DNA from: Polyangiaceae bacterium UTPRO1
GTDB lineage: Bacteria > Desulfobacterota > Binatia > UTPRO1
Direction: 5' to 3'
Length of the DNA: 64,000 nt
Assembly: GCA_002050235.1 (NCBI GenBank)
Contig: MWST01000015.1
Span: forward strand, 41,749-105,748
Positions 44,229-55,500 of the stretch are shown here, piece after piece (within the stretch, counting starts at the first letter, position 1; every line of letters begins with the position of its first letter). The translations under genes were made by a program, and so were the position numbers. A model generated the notes under the pieces. That model was not told the DNA's origin. It did no database searches and saw only the letters and a list, made by a program, of their open reading frames with translations.

Positions 44229-46169
44229 TCAGCGCGGCACGCAGACGAGTCGGAGGCTGTCCTTGTCGCGACGACCGCCGCTTGCCGTCGCCACAGCCGC
44301 AACCGTCGCCTTGCCGATGCGCCACTGCGGAGCCGTGCCTCGTAGCGGCACCGGAACCGTGAGCGGCGGCGTGCAGCTGTCGTCGGCGGCGGCGCCAACG
44401 AGCGTCGCCGAAACGGACGTGAAGGCGGCCCGGATGGCGGCGAGTGCGGACCGCCGCACCGCCTGCTGCGCCGAGGGCTTGACGAGCTCCCAGCCCGCGA
44501 GCGGCGCCGGAACACAGCCGGAGACGTCGGTGTTGCGGGCGCAAACGGCGACGTGGAACGTGCACGAGCCGGGAACGCCGCCGTCGAAATCGCAGGCCGG
44601 GTCGTCGTCGACGCAGCGCTGCGTCCGCGGCGGCCGTCCGCGCTTGTCGAACGGCGGTACGTTGGTCGGGTTCGGGACCATCCATTCGCCGAGGCAGTCG
44701 CTAGCCGGCGCACCGCCGCCCGGTATGCGCTCGAGAGTGCAGGTCGGCGCACAGCCGTCGCCGGCGACCGCATTGCCGTCGTCGCACTGCTCGCTGCAGC
44801 CGGGGACGAGGACACCGTCGCCGCACACGAGCCCTGCAACCGGCCGGCAGGTATCGTCGCAGCCGTCGCAGGGCGACGGCGTACCATCGTCACAGAGCTC
44901 GCCGCTGTCGACGACGCCGTCGCCGCAGGAAGGCAGGACACACGTCGTGCGGCAGGTGTCGGGTGCGTGGTCGTCGTTGCCCGCACCCGCATCGCATTCC
45001 TCGCAGCGCGGATCGAATATGCCGTCACCGCAGACGTGCACGTCGGCGGTGCAGAGCGAGACGATGCCGGCGAAAGCGTGATCCGTCCCCGGCTCCCCCC
45101 ATGCGACCGCGAAGCTGCCGCTCGACAGGAGCGCGGCGGCGACCCGCGGCTTCGCTGCGGCAGCGAGCGGAAAGCTCATTTCGAGCGGTTCGAGATCGAC
45201 CCCGAGAGGAAGAGCGCGCGGCGGCAGATACGCCTGGAGCGTCGTCAGGCCCGCATCGTAGCGCGCCGTCGCATAAGCGAGCAGCCAGCGGCCCAGCGGG
45301 TCGCGTGCGATCGTCGCCGTGGGCAGATCGGTGCTCGCCAGCACCTCCACGTCCCGCTGTCGCACTGCAGCGAAGCTCGCGTCGAGCTCGACCACCCGGA
45401 GAGTCGACTGCAGGTACACGCCGGCGACTACGAGGCCGCCGCCAACGCTGGGGGCGATCGCCTGCGCGTCGAAAGCGAGGCTCGGGAGGAAGCTCGGGCC
45501 GGCGCGCGGCGCGCCATCGGGCGCGAACGTCCGTCCGAGGAGCGTGTGCACCGAAGGATCGTGCCAGACGACGGCCATGCCGCCGTCGTCGAGCGCCGTC
45601 GCCACCAGCGGATGTCGCCAGCCGTTCTCGCCTACTATCTGCGGGTCGCCGAGCGGCGCGCCGTCGGGATCGTAGCGTCGCAACCAACAATGATTGTCCT
45701 GTTGCCACACGAACGCGAAACCGGCCGGAAGTCCCACGGCTTCCGGCAGGTGTGCATCCTCATCCTCGACCTGGTCGACGGCGATCTCCGCGCCTACCGG
45801 CTGCCCGGAGCCGTCGAGGCGACGTCCGAAGAGATGGAGATGGCCGTCACGTTCGCGCAAGTATGCGAGGACGTAGCCGCCGCGCGTGTCGGCAGCGAGT
45901 CGCGGCTCCGTGCCGGCAGCGACCGTCGCGGGCGCCGCGAGCGCGACTCCCGATTGCGCGAAGAGCCGCACCCGGACGTCGGTGCCGCTGCGCCACGCGA
46001 AGAGCATGGACCCGCCCGTGCCGACAGCGACGCGGGGATCGACGCCCTCGGCGCCGGCATCGAGCCCGAACGCCGGAACCTCGATGGGCCGCGCCGTCGC
46101 CGCATCCGGCGCGACCGCAACCAGCAAGGCATAGAGGATCGGGATCAGGAAGCGAATGGAATGGCGCAT
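44229..46169 (-). CDS. Secreted Cys-rich protein with DUF4215-type (Myxococcus) repeats
   Basis: The 646-residue protein has an N-terminal signal peptide and a beta-propeller-like first half built of repeated blade-like segments (MLFAWRSGTDVRVRLFAQSG, YVLAYLRERDGHLHLFGRR, FAFVWQQDNHCWLRRYDPDG). The centre holds three Cys-rich DUF4215 units: CGDGIFDPRCEECDAG, CGDGVVDSGELCDDG and CGDGVLVPGCSEQCDDGN. The last 150 residues are unassigned. DUF4215 repeats are abundant in secreted proteins of myxobacteria and relatives. The exact role is unknown. Confidence 0.8.
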   Translation of the reverse strand: MRHSIRFLIPILYALLVAVAPDAATARPIEVPAFGLDAGAEGVDPRVAVGTGGSMLFAWRSGTDVRVRLFAQSGVALAAPATVAAGTEPRLAADTRGGYVLAYLRERDGHLHLFGRRLDGSGQPVGAEIAVDQVEDEDAHLPEAVGLPAGFAFVWQQDNHCWLRRYDPDGAPLGDPQIVGENGWRHPLVATALDDGGMAVVWHDPSVHTLLGRTFAPDGAPRAGPSFLPSLAFDAQAIAPSVGGGLVVAGVYLQSTLRVVELDASFAAVRQRDVEVLASTDLPTATIARDPLGRWLLAYATARYDAGLTTLQAYLPPRALPLGVDLEPLEMSFPLAAAAKPRVAAALLSSGSFAVAWGEPGTDHAFAGIVSLCTADVHVCGDGIFDPRCEECDAGAGNDDHAPDTCRTTCVLPSCGDGVVDSGELCDDGTPSPCDGCDDTCRPVAGLVCGDGVLVPGCSEQCDDGNAVAGDGCAPTCTLERIPGGGAPASDCLGEWMVPNPTNVPPFDKRGRPPRTQRCVDDDPACDFDGGVPGSCTFHVAVCARNTDVSGCVPAPLAGWELVKPSAQQAVRRSALAAIRAAFTSVSATLVGAAADDSCTPPLTVPVPLRGTAPQWRIGKATVAAVATASGGRRDKDSLRLVCVPR

Positions 46170-46253
46170 GGGAGTCGCTGGTGCACGGGCCGGCGCGAGC
46201 CGCAGCCGATCGCGTGAACCTCCCATATCACACCGAGTGCAGCGTCATTCCCA

Positions 46254-47747
46254 TCATTCCACGCGCCGCATCAGCTCCGGCGCTCCCGTCAGCATCATGC
46301 GCCGGATGACCAGATGCATCCACAGGAGACACGCGCCGGCCATCAAGAACAAGAACACCCAGCAAGTCGTCCACAAACCGGTCGCGTCCAGCAGCAAGCC
46401 GAAGACGATGGGCAGGAAGAACCCGCCCAGACCGCCGAGCACGCCCACCAACCCGCCCACCACGCCCACCTCGCGGGGGAAATAGGTCGGAATGTGCGTG
46501 TACACCGCCGCCATACCGAAGCCCATCGAGCAGGCCAGCAGGAACGCGAACAACGTGAATACCCAGCGGTTCGCCTGGAAGAAGATCCGGGTCGTTCCGC
46601 CCGCCAGCAGGTCGCCTTTGCGCACCGTCTGCCCTTCGAGCACCACCGGCTCCTGCCACTGTGTAGAGCTCGGCAGGATCAGGTGCCGGTCCACCGTGAA
46701 ATCGAGGAGCTTCGCCGGATCCTTCTCCCGCAACGCATATTTCTCACCAGTGGAAAGCTCGATCGCGCTCGCAGAGACGCGCGTCACGGTCGCGTTCGCT
46801 CCGGCGACGATTCCTTGGCCCGGCGTGTGGATGACCATCGCCGCCGGAAACAACAGCGCGCAAAAGATCATTCCGGTCACCAACGACCCGTACATCACCC
46901 GCCGCGCACCGAGCTTGTCGGACAGCCAGCCGCCCAGCGCCCGCAGCACTGACGACGACAAGCTGTAGATACTGGCGAGCGGTCCGGCGACGACGATCGG
47001 TAGCGTGTAGACATTCACGTAATATGGGATCAGCCATTGCGACAGGGCGACGAAGCCCCCGAAGAAGAACGCGTAGTACAGACCGAATCGCCATACGCGC
47101 ACGTGCCGCAGCGGCGCCATCCGCGCCAACATTCCGCCGCCGGCGCCGGCTGCCCGGCGGTCCTGGGTCGCGAACCAGAACAATACCGCGGTCGCGACCA
47201 GCAATCCGGCGTAGAGCTTCGGCAGGGTCCGCCAACCCTCCAAGTCGCCTGCCGTGAGCCGGCGCAGCAGCAGCGGCGCGAACATCGAGGTTGCCGCCGC
47301 GCCGGCATTGCCCATGCCGAAGATTCCGAGCGCAGTACCGACGCGCTCCTTGCTGAACCACACCGACGTGTAGGCGACGCCCGCCGCGAATGCGGCTCCG
47401 ACGACGCCGAATCCCAAGCCGGCCAGCACGAACTCCACGTAGCGGTGCGCGTACGCGACGAGAAACATCGGCACTGCCGAGATCAGCATCAGCCCGCAGA
47501 ACACGATGCGCCCGCCGAACCGGTCGCACAGCACGCCGACCGGCAATCGCATCACCGCACCCGTGAGCACGGGCACCGCGATCAGCATGCCGACCTGACT
47601 CCGACTCCACGCGAACAATCCCCTGTCCACGAGAAACGTCGTCAGCGGCCCGTTCACCATCCAGACCGCGAAGCAAACCGAGAACGCGAAAGTCGTGGCG
47701 GCCAAAGTCCACCAAGCGAGCCGTTCGCTATGATTCTCGGCGTTCAT
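46254..47747 (-). CDS. narK: NarK-type nitrate/nitrite MFS transporter with extra loop
   Basis: The 497-residue MFS protein carries NarK signatures: WMVNGPLTTFLVDRG, GVLCDRFGGR, FAAGVAYTSVWFSKERVGTALG and GFGMAAVYTHIPTYFPREVGVVGGLVG. It moves nitrate or nitrite across the inner membrane by symport or antiport. An unusual soluble segment of about 85 residues (about 306-391), Thr/Ser/Lys-rich with beta character (EGQTVRKGDLLAGG), sits between two helices. The gene is downstream of the TDT gene by 102 bases on the same strand. No nitrate reductase is in the window. Confidence 0.85.
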   Translation of the reverse strand: MNAENHSERLAWWTLAATTFAFSVCFAVWMVNGPLTTFLVDRGLFAWSRSQVGMLIAVPVLTGAVMRLPVGVLCDRFGGRIVFCGLMLISAVPMFLVAYAHRYVEFVLAGLGFGVVGAAFAAGVAYTSVWFSKERVGTALGIFGMGNAGAAATSMFAPLLLRRLTAGDLEGWRTLPKLYAGLLVATAVLFWFATQDRRAAGAGGGMLARMAPLRHVRVWRFGLYYAFFFGGFVALSQWLIPYYVNVYTLPIVVAGPLASIYSLSSSVLRALGGWLSDKLGARRVMYGSLVTGMIFCALLFPAAMVIHTPGQGIVAGANATVTRVSASAIELSTGEKYALREKDPAKLLDFTVDRHLILPSSTQWQEPVVLEGQTVRKGDLLAGGTTRIFFQANRWVFTLFAFLLACSMGFGMAAVYTHIPTYFPREVGVVGGLVGVLGGLGGFFLPIVFGLLLDATGLWTTCWVFLFLMAGACLLWMHLVIRRMMLTGAPELMRRVE

Positions 47748-47849
47748 GTTCGAAGCGGTCGGGGTCGTTAGCACGCGCATCTCCGCAAGGTCAACGCGCT
47801 ATGCACTCCGCGAAGGCCCGCCCGCGGACCTCGGCTGCGACGGCGGTGA

Positions 47850-48944
47850 TCACCGGGGAGAACGGGTCCGGACCCGGCGGCGCAGATCGAGGAGCAGCCC
47901 CGTGAACGTCACCGCCCATGCGGCCAGCGCGATCACCAGGAACACTAGCGGCAGGAAGCGCAGGAACGCGAATCCCATCGCTTCGATCATCCGGTGCGTC
48001 GCCGCCGCGTACATGCCCAGCGGGAAGACGGCCCCCCAGTACAGCGGATCGTAATGCAGGGGGAAACGACGGTAGACGTAGCGCCATAGCGCCAGGACGA
48101 TCAGCATCGGGATCCACCAGGTTCCGGTGGCCCAGTAGAACACCGTGAAGCCCTTGAGGAAGGGCAGCAGCGACAGCAGGAACGGCGCCTGGGACGAATT
48201 GAGGATCAGCAGCGAACCGGCCAGCGTCGAGATCGCCATGGCGCCCATGTTGATCCAATACGGCGGCGACAGGTCGTCCGGCGCCAGCGTAAAGAACGTG
48301 TAGCGGTAGAAGATCAGCGACATCATCCAGATGTAGAGCATCCCGCCCCACAACCACATCGAGAGCGCGAAGAAGTTCAACTCCAGCTTGACGGGCTGGC
48401 CGATGTGAGCGGCCAGCAAGGCGCTGAGGGCGGCGATCGATTGGGTCGCGACCACCGCGAGCAGCCAGCCGCCATTGATGCCCTGGTCGAGGGTCGGCTT
48501 GTGCGGCTTGACCGTCAAACCGGCGAAGATCGCGTACGTCAGTCCGACCCAGAGCACGATCGCGACCGTCCACAGCAGAGTAGCGATGCGGTCATCGCTC
48601 GCCAGCACGACGAACTGGGTGCCGACGATGCTGGTCGCGGCCACCGTCGTGAAGAATCCCGGACCGCGCAGGTGGTCGAAGAGGTCGGCGACGAGTCGCC
48701 GGCGGTAGTAGATGACACGCAGCAGGGTCAGCACCCAGAGCACCAGGTACGCGGCGACACCGAGAGCGAACAACGCCCGGGCAACGACCGCCATGTCGAG
48801 CAGCCCGGCCGCGATCGCAACGATGCCGGTGGCCATGACCATGCCGAAGTACGCGGGCGACAAGTCGGCCAGCTCGCCGAGCAGCCAAGCGAACGCCGAT
48901 TCCCGTCGCAGCGGATGCTCGCGATGTCCGGATTCGGGCTTCAT
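47850..48944 (-). CDS. TDT/TehA-type membrane transporter, complete
   Basis: The 364-residue protein has ten hydrophobic helices and the family segments SPAYFGMVMATGIVAIAAGL, INGGWLLAVVATQSIAALS, PPYWINMGAMAISTLAGSLL and WWIPMLIVLALWRYVYRR. It is similar in layout to the truncated protein at 1-964, giving two paralogues. TDT members export or channel anions (tellurite, dicarboxylates, sulfite, chloride). The substrate is not readable, but proximity to NarK suggests an anion exporter in an anaerobic or nitrogen context (inference). Starts at MKPESGHRE. Confidence 0.88.
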   Translation of the reverse strand: MKPESGHREHPLRRESAFAWLLGELADLSPAYFGMVMATGIVAIAAGLLDMAVVARALFALGVAAYLVLWVLTLLRVIYYRRRLVADLFDHLRGPGFFTTVAATSIVGTQFVVLASDDRIATLLWTVAIVLWVGLTYAIFAGLTVKPHKPTLDQGINGGWLLAVVATQSIAALSALLAAHIGQPVKLELNFFALSMWLWGGMLYIWMMSLIFYRYTFFTLAPDDLSPPYWINMGAMAISTLAGSLLILNSSQAPFLLSLLPFLKGFTVFYWATGTWWIPMLIVLALWRYVYRRFPLHYDPLYWGAVFPLGMYAAATHRMIEAMGFAFLRFLPLVFLVIALAAWAVTFTGLLLDLRRRVRTRSPR

Positions 48945-48995
48945 CGAGCGGTCGCCCGCCCCAGCACAGCAGCCATGTCACACCCTCGATTGCGA

Positions 48996-49121
48996 TGCCC
49001 GCACCCGGAGCGGGCACCGATGAGTCCGTGCCCCGCGAATCTCGATGACCGCGCACGGCGGGCCGGGAGCATAGGTTCTTCGCGCGGCGCCTGTCCACTG
49101 CCGGCACAGAGGTGCCGGCAC
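48996..49121. repeat. Hairpin and 11-bp tandem repeats upstream of the TDT gene
   Basis: TGCCCGC (48996-49002) and GCGGGCA (49010-49016) form a 7-bp hairpin. TGCCGGCACAG occurs at 49097-49107 and 49111-49121, and the second copy lies in the perfect palindrome GTGCCGGCAC (49110-49119). The 247-base gap otherwise appears empty. The hairpin may terminate the upstream membrane-protein gene or lie in the leader of the TDT gene. Confidence 0.45.
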
Positions 49122-49191
49122 AGGAGCCGACGCCGGGGACGCAGGTGGGAGCCGCGGTGGCGCGTGTCGGGAAGCCGTCGGTGCCCGCTAC

Positions 49192-49605
49192 CTAGAACGG
49201 TAGCGCCGGCAACGAATGGGCGTAGCCGCCCGCCCGCGCCAGGAGGAAGAGGCAAGTAGCGTAGACGCCGCAATCGAGCGTCGCCATGACCGTAGTGGCG
49301 ACGAACCATAGATAGCCGCTGCGGCCGCGACGGGTGCATGGACGCACGAGCAATCGCGGCATGGCGAGTCCCACGGCTGCCGCGGCGGGCACTAACGCCG
49401 CCAGCACCAGTACGCTCAACAGTACGCTGGTGACGGTCGCGAGGTCGGCGATCACCGTCGACAGCCAGATCACGCCGACAGTCGCCGGCACGAAGAACAT
49501 CCAGTTGCCGAGCGAGCGCCGGATCGCGACTTCGAAGCGGCTCCGATCGGCGGGTACGAGGCTCACGTCGAGCCGTTCTTCGAGGTGGCGGAAGTCGCCG
49601 ACCAT
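49192..49605 (-). CDS. Small integral membrane protein of unknown function
   Basis: The 137-residue product (MVGDFRHLEERLDVSL) has a soluble start with a helix-forming acidic/basic stretch, then about three to four membrane segments (MFFVPATVGVIWLSTVIADLA, TVTSVLLSVLVLAALVPAAAAVGL and a final pair around YLWFVATTVMATLDC and TCLFLLARAGG). No family is recognised. The frame is open to 49770, and an ATG at 49704 with GGAG close upstream is another possible start. It lies between the TDT and glnS genes on the same strand. Confidence 0.5.
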   Translation of the reverse strand: MVGDFRHLEERLDVSLVPADRSRFEVAIRRSLGNWMFFVPATVGVIWLSTVIADLATVTSVLLSVLVLAALVPAAAAVGLAMPRLLVRPCTRRGRSGYLWFVATTVMATLDCGVYATCLFLLARAGGYAHSLPALPF

Positions 49606-49837
49606 GTGCGGCCGCAGCCGATGTCGTACGCCTTGCAAGCGTGGCGACAGCCCTGGCGTCCCCCCGCTCACTCGCGGTGACTGCGGCCCCGACACCCCCG
49701 GCATGGGCTCCAGGCTAGCCGCTGCCCCTCCGCCCGAGAACACCCAATCGGCACGCCTCGCCGTCGCCACCGCACGCGAACCCGCAAAGCGGCCGGCGCT
49801 GCCGATCGCGGTCCGGCGCCCCGGGGACGGCGCTTCT

Positions 49838-51523
<1,686 letters not shown>

Positions 51524-51829
51524 GAGCGCGGGATCCTAGCGCGTCGGAGGACGCAGGTCGAAGCCGCGGCCGGACCCAGCCCGCGAAGGACAACCAACCG
51601 CACCGGACTCGTCAGCGCGGAAGACTTGGGTCCCATTCCCGGACACGCCCGGCAGCGCTATCCCTGCCACGCCCATCGACGTCCATGCGCATCCGGTGGC
51701 GCCTGAGGCAGTCGCAGGGTCGGAAATCTTGACTTCCGCCCATTTTAGGGCAGCTTCTCGCGACCCGCCCCATCGCGACTCGGGCCGTGCCGTCCGGGCC
51801 CAGACGGAGGCGAGAAAGGAACCCACGGT
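51524..51829. other. Intergenic region between divergent glnS and acyl-CoA dehydrogenase genes
   Basis: A TTGACT at 51729-51734 could be the -35 of a promoter for the acyl-CoA dehydrogenase gene, but no good -10 lies 16-18 bases further. The gene's ribosome binding site is AAAGGA about 10 bases before the ATG. I see no RNA gene or further ORF that I can support. Confidence 0.3.
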
Positions 51830-53692
51830 ATGCCTGAAGCCGCGGTCAATCATTTCAAGGCCGATCTGCGCGCCATCCGGTTCACGCTCTACGAGCACTT
51901 GCAGGTGCAACAGGTATTCGCGCTGGAGGCTTTCTCGCACATCTCGCGCGAGGAGTGCGACGCCATCATCGAGCAGTGCCATCGGTTCGTGAACGAAGTG
52001 ACCGGCCCGATCAACGGTTCCGCCGACCGTGTGGGGTGCACGCTCGAAAACGGCGTGTGCAAGACGCCGCCGGGCTTCAAGGAAGCCTGGAAGAAGCTCT
52101 TCGAGCTCGGCTTGATGGCGTTCCCCATGCCGGTCGCCGACGGCGGCTTCGGTGGCCCGCACGCGATAGCCGTCATCCTCGAAGAGCTGCAGAGCGGCGC
52201 CAACTGCGCTTTCAACATGTACCCGGGATTGACCCACGGCGCCGCCGACGTCGTCGCCAACTTCGCGCTCCCGGAAGACCGCGAGCGGTTCCTCCCCGGG
52301 ATGGTCGCAGGCCGCTTCTCCGGCACGATGTGCCTGTCCGAGCCGCACGCCGGCTCCGACGTCGGGGCCGTGAAGACGCGCGCCAAGCACGTTGCCGGCA
52401 ACGTCTACAAGATCACCGGCACGAAATGCTGGATCTCGGCCGGCGATCACGACCTCACCGAGAACATCATCCATCTCGTGCTCGCCCGCATCGAGGGCGC
52501 GCCCGCCGGCACCCAGGGCATATCGCTCTTCATGGTGCCCAAGATCTGGGTGAACGAGGACGGCTCGCTCGGGGAGCCGAACGACGTCACCACGGCGTCG
52601 ATCGAGCACAAGCTCGGCATCCGCGCCTCGGCGACCGCAGTACTCAACTTCGGCGAGAACGACGGCTGTCGCGGTCTCTTGGTTGGCGGTACGCCCAACA
52701 TGGGCATGAAGCAGATGTTCCGCATGATGAACGGCGCCCGCATCGCCGTCGGCGTGCAGGGGCTCTCGGTGGCATCCGCGGCCTACCTGAATGCGCTCCG
52801 CTACGCGCGCGAGCGCCTCCAGGGCTCGTCGGTCCGCCAGTTCAAAGATCCGAACGCGCCGCGCGTACCGATCATCGAGCATTCCGACGTGCGCCGCATG
52901 CTGCTCGAAATGAAAGCGAAGGTCGAAGGCATGCGCACGCTCTGCGTGCAGGTGGCGCTGCACGCCGACCTGGCCCACGCGCTCGAAAAGGTCGACGAGG
53001 CCAAGGCGATCTACCATCAGGGTCAAGTCGACCTACTGACGCCGATCGTCAAGGCCTATTGCTCCGACCAGGCGTTCCGGGTCGCCGAGCTGGCGATCCA
53101 GACCTACGGCGGCGCCGGCTACGTACAGGACAACCCGGTCGAGCAATACTGCCGCGACGCCAAGATCTTCTCGATCTACGAGGGCACGAACCACATCCAG
53201 GCGCTCGACCTGGTGGCTCGCAAGCTCCAGCAGCGCGGCGGCGAGAACTTCACCGCCTTCCTCAACGAGCTCACCGAGTTCGTGGCCGCGCACGCAGACA
53301 AGCCGGGCCTCGGCGCCGAGATCCGGGCGCTCGGAGAAGCGGCCACGGCGCTCCAGCGGGCGGCCGGCGCGCTCATGGAATACTTCATGAGCGGCAAGAT
53401 CGACCAGGTGACGCTCGTCGCCAACCCGTTTCTCGAGGTCATGGCCGACGTCCTCATCGGCCGCTTGCTGCTCGGCGCCGCGATCGTCGCCGACGAGAAA
53501 CGCTCTGCCGACGAGGACGTCGACGACGAGCCCAACCGGCACGAGCTCGACTTCTACGGCGGCAAAGTGCTGGTGGCGAAGCACTTCGTGAACTTCGTAC
53601 TCTGCGGCGTGCACGCGAAAGTCGGCGCCATAGTGAGCGGCGACCGCAGCGCGCTCGATATGCCGGACGGAGGCTTCTCGACCGCGTTCTGA
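51830..53692 (+). CDS. DmdC-like long acyl-CoA dehydrogenase
   Basis: The 620-residue FAD enzyme has GLMAFPMPVADGGFGGPHA, GTMCLSEPHAGSDVGAVKTRA, KCWISAGDHDLTENIIHLVLAR and the IFSIYEGTNHIQALDL segment bearing the catalytic Glu, plus an extra C-terminal helical domain (about residues 470-610). This size and the extra domain match the 3-methylmercaptopropionyl-CoA dehydrogenase (DmdC) group, whose members also handle medium/long acyl-CoAs. The actual substrate is not determined. It converges with the acyl-CoA synthetase gene. Confidence 0.88.
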   Translation: MPEAAVNHFKADLRAIRFTLYEHLQVQQVFALEAFSHISREECDAIIEQCHRFVNEVTGPINGSADRVGCTLENGVCKTPPGFKEAWKKLFELGLMAFPMPVADGGFGGPHAIAVILEELQSGANCAFNMYPGLTHGAADVVANFALPEDRERFLPGMVAGRFSGTMCLSEPHAGSDVGAVKTRAKHVAGNVYKITGTKCWISAGDHDLTENIIHLVLARIEGAPAGTQGISLFMVPKIWVNEDGSLGEPNDVTTASIEHKLGIRASATAVLNFGENDGCRGLLVGGTPNMGMKQMFRMMNGARIAVGVQGLSVASAAYLNALRYARERLQGSSVRQFKDPNAPRVPIIEHSDVRRMLLEMKAKVEGMRTLCVQVALHADLAHALEKVDEAKAIYHQGQVDLLTPIVKAYCSDQAFRVAELAIQTYGGAGYVQDNPVEQYCRDAKIFSIYEGTNHIQALDLVARKLQQRGGENFTAFLNELTEFVAAHADKPGLGAEIRALGEAATALQRAAGALMEYFMSGKIDQVTLVANPFLEVMADVLIGRLLLGAAIVADEKRSADEDVDDEPNRHELDFYGGKVLVAKHFVNFVLCGVHAKVGAIVSGDRSALDMPDGGFSTAF

Positions 53693-53747
53693 GGCGATGC
53701 CGCCGGCGTCGCTCGCGTCGCCGCACCCTGCCCTCCGCGGCGTCGGA

Positions 53748-55226
53748 TCAGCCACCGCGGAGGGCGCGGCGCAAGAGCTTTCCCGTCGAGCTCTTCGGCA
53801 GCGCCTCGACGAAGGTCACCTGGAGCGGCTTCTTGTAGCCGGCAAGGCGCGTCCGGCAGAAATCGACGAGCTCGCGCTCGCCCACCTCGGCGCCGCCGCG
53901 GCGCACGACCCAAGCGGCGACACCGCACCCCCAACGCGGGTGCGGGATGCCGGCAACGGCGGCTTCGGCGACCGCCGGATGCGACTCGAGCACGACCTCG
54001 ACCTCGCGCGGATAGACGTTGAAGCCGCCGCTGATGATGACGTCGTCGCTGCGATCGACGAGGGTCAGGAAACCGGCTTCGTCGAGCCGGCCGAGGTCGC
54101 CGGTGCGCAGCCAGCCGTCGATCATGGCCGCCGCCGTCGCCTCGGGATCGCGCCAGTACTCGCGCATGAGCTGCGGACCGCGTACGGCGATGGTTCCGAC
54201 CGCGCCGGGCGGCAGCGGCGCACCTCCCTCATCGAACACCCGGAGCTCGTTCATCGCCGTCGGCAGGCCACAGCTCGCCCGCCGCAGCGGATCGAGGTGG
54301 TCCTCCTTGCGCAGCGTGGTGATCGGGAACGGGCATTCGCTGAGCCCGTAGATCTGGAGCAGGACCGGACCGAGGACGTCGAGAGCATGTGCCATGAGGT
54401 CAGCCGCGATCGGCGCCGCTCCGTAGACGACCGTACGCAGGCTGGCGAACGCCGCCGCGCGCACTGCCCCGCTGATCATGGAAGCGATCATCGTCGGCAC
54501 GAGGAAGAGCAGGCTCACGCGCTCGCGCTCGAGCAGCTCGCGAAACGCCGCCGGCTCGAACTCCCGGCAGAGGATGCCGCGGGCGCCGCGCCAGAAGGCT
54601 GGAGCGAGGAGCGCTTCGCTCGCGTGCGTGAGCGGCGCGACGTGCGCCACCGTGTCGGCCGGCGACAGCTCGTGGAGCTCGGCGAGCAGATTGCGCAGCG
54701 AGGCGAGCGCGCTGCCATGCGTCAACACAGCTGCCTTGGGACGCCCGGTCGTCCCCGAGGTGTAGCGCAGCCGGGCGACGTCGTACGGGTGTGACGGCGG
54801 TCGCGGCGGCGTCGCCGGCTGGCGCGCCAGGCGCCGCTCCAGCACCGCGTCGGAGCCGGCCACGTCCCATACGACGGCCTTCGCAGCCGGCGCGGCGCCT
54901 AGCCCATCGGCGTCGGCGAGCGCGATCCGCACCGCGGCGTGCTCGATCATGAACGCGACTTCGGGCGGCGCCAGGCGGCGATTGATGCCCACCCACACCG
55001 CACCGGCGCGCCAGATCGCCTGTTGCGCCGCCACGTGCTCGATCGAGTTCGGGAGGAACGTCGCGACGCGATCCCCCGGGACGACGCCGGCGCGCACGAG
55101 CTCGCGCGCTAGACGATTCGCGCGCGCGTCGAGCTCGGCGAAGGCGATACGTCGCTCGCCGTCGCGGAGAGCTTCACGCTCGGGCCACCGGCGCGCGGCG
55201 CGACGCAGCGCCTCGGTCGCGTCCAT
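53748..55226 (-). CDS. AMP-dependent acyl-CoA synthetase/ligase
   Basis: The 492-residue ligase has LRYTSGTTGRPKAAVLTHG, YGLSECPFPITTL, GWLRTGDLGRLDEAGFL, DDVIISGGFNVYPREVE and the catalytic lysine region KSSTGKLLRR. It activates a carboxylate (probably fatty or aromatic) to a CoA thioester. It resembles MenE at 33465-34961 but stands alone, next to an acyl-CoA dehydrogenase, so a beta-oxidation-type role is more likely. Confidence 0.88.
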   Translation of the reverse strand: MDATEALRRAARRWPEREALRDGERRIAFAELDARANRLARELVRAGVVPGDRVATFLPNSIEHVAAQQAIWRAGAVWVGINRRLAPPEVAFMIEHAAVRIALADADGLGAAPAAKAVVWDVAGSDAVLERRLARQPATPPRPPSHPYDVARLRYTSGTTGRPKAAVLTHGSALASLRNLLAELHELSPADTVAHVAPLTHASEALLAPAFWRGARGILCREFEPAAFRELLERERVSLLFLVPTMIASMISGAVRAAAFASLRTVVYGAAPIAADLMAHALDVLGPVLLQIYGLSECPFPITTLRKEDHLDPLRRASCGLPTAMNELRVFDEGGAPLPPGAVGTIAVRGPQLMREYWRDPEATAAAMIDGWLRTGDLGRLDEAGFLTLVDRSDDVIISGGFNVYPREVEVVLESHPAVAEAAVAGIPHPRWGCGVAAWVVRRGGAEVGERELVDFCRTRLAGYKKPLQVTFVEALPKSSTGKLLRRALRGG

Positions 55227-55300
55227 CGCGATGGTTGATGTTCCGAAACCGCGGAGCGGTCAAGCTCGCGACGCGCGCAGCATCTCGCTCGGAATTCGCG

Positions 55301-55330
55301 TTGACACTTCGAGAACGCCGGTGCTAACGA
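55301..55330 (+). promoter_or_regulatory. Candidate distal promoter of prkA
   Basis: A perfect TTGACA at 55301-55306 is followed 18 bases later by TAACGA (55325-55330) with an extended -10 TG just upstream. The -10 is weak. If used, the prkA leader would be about 280 bases. Confidence 0.35.
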
Positions 55331-55500
55331 GCAATCGGGGGCGGGGTGAGCATGGCCATGCAGTGGCCGGCGGACGACGACGCGAAGCATCGGCATGCCG
55401 AGGCGGCAGCCGGTGCGACCGAACGCGCTTCCGCGCTGCGCGAGGGACGACCTCGCCGCACTCCACCACGTGCTGCGACGCTCGTCGCGCGGCATCGGGC

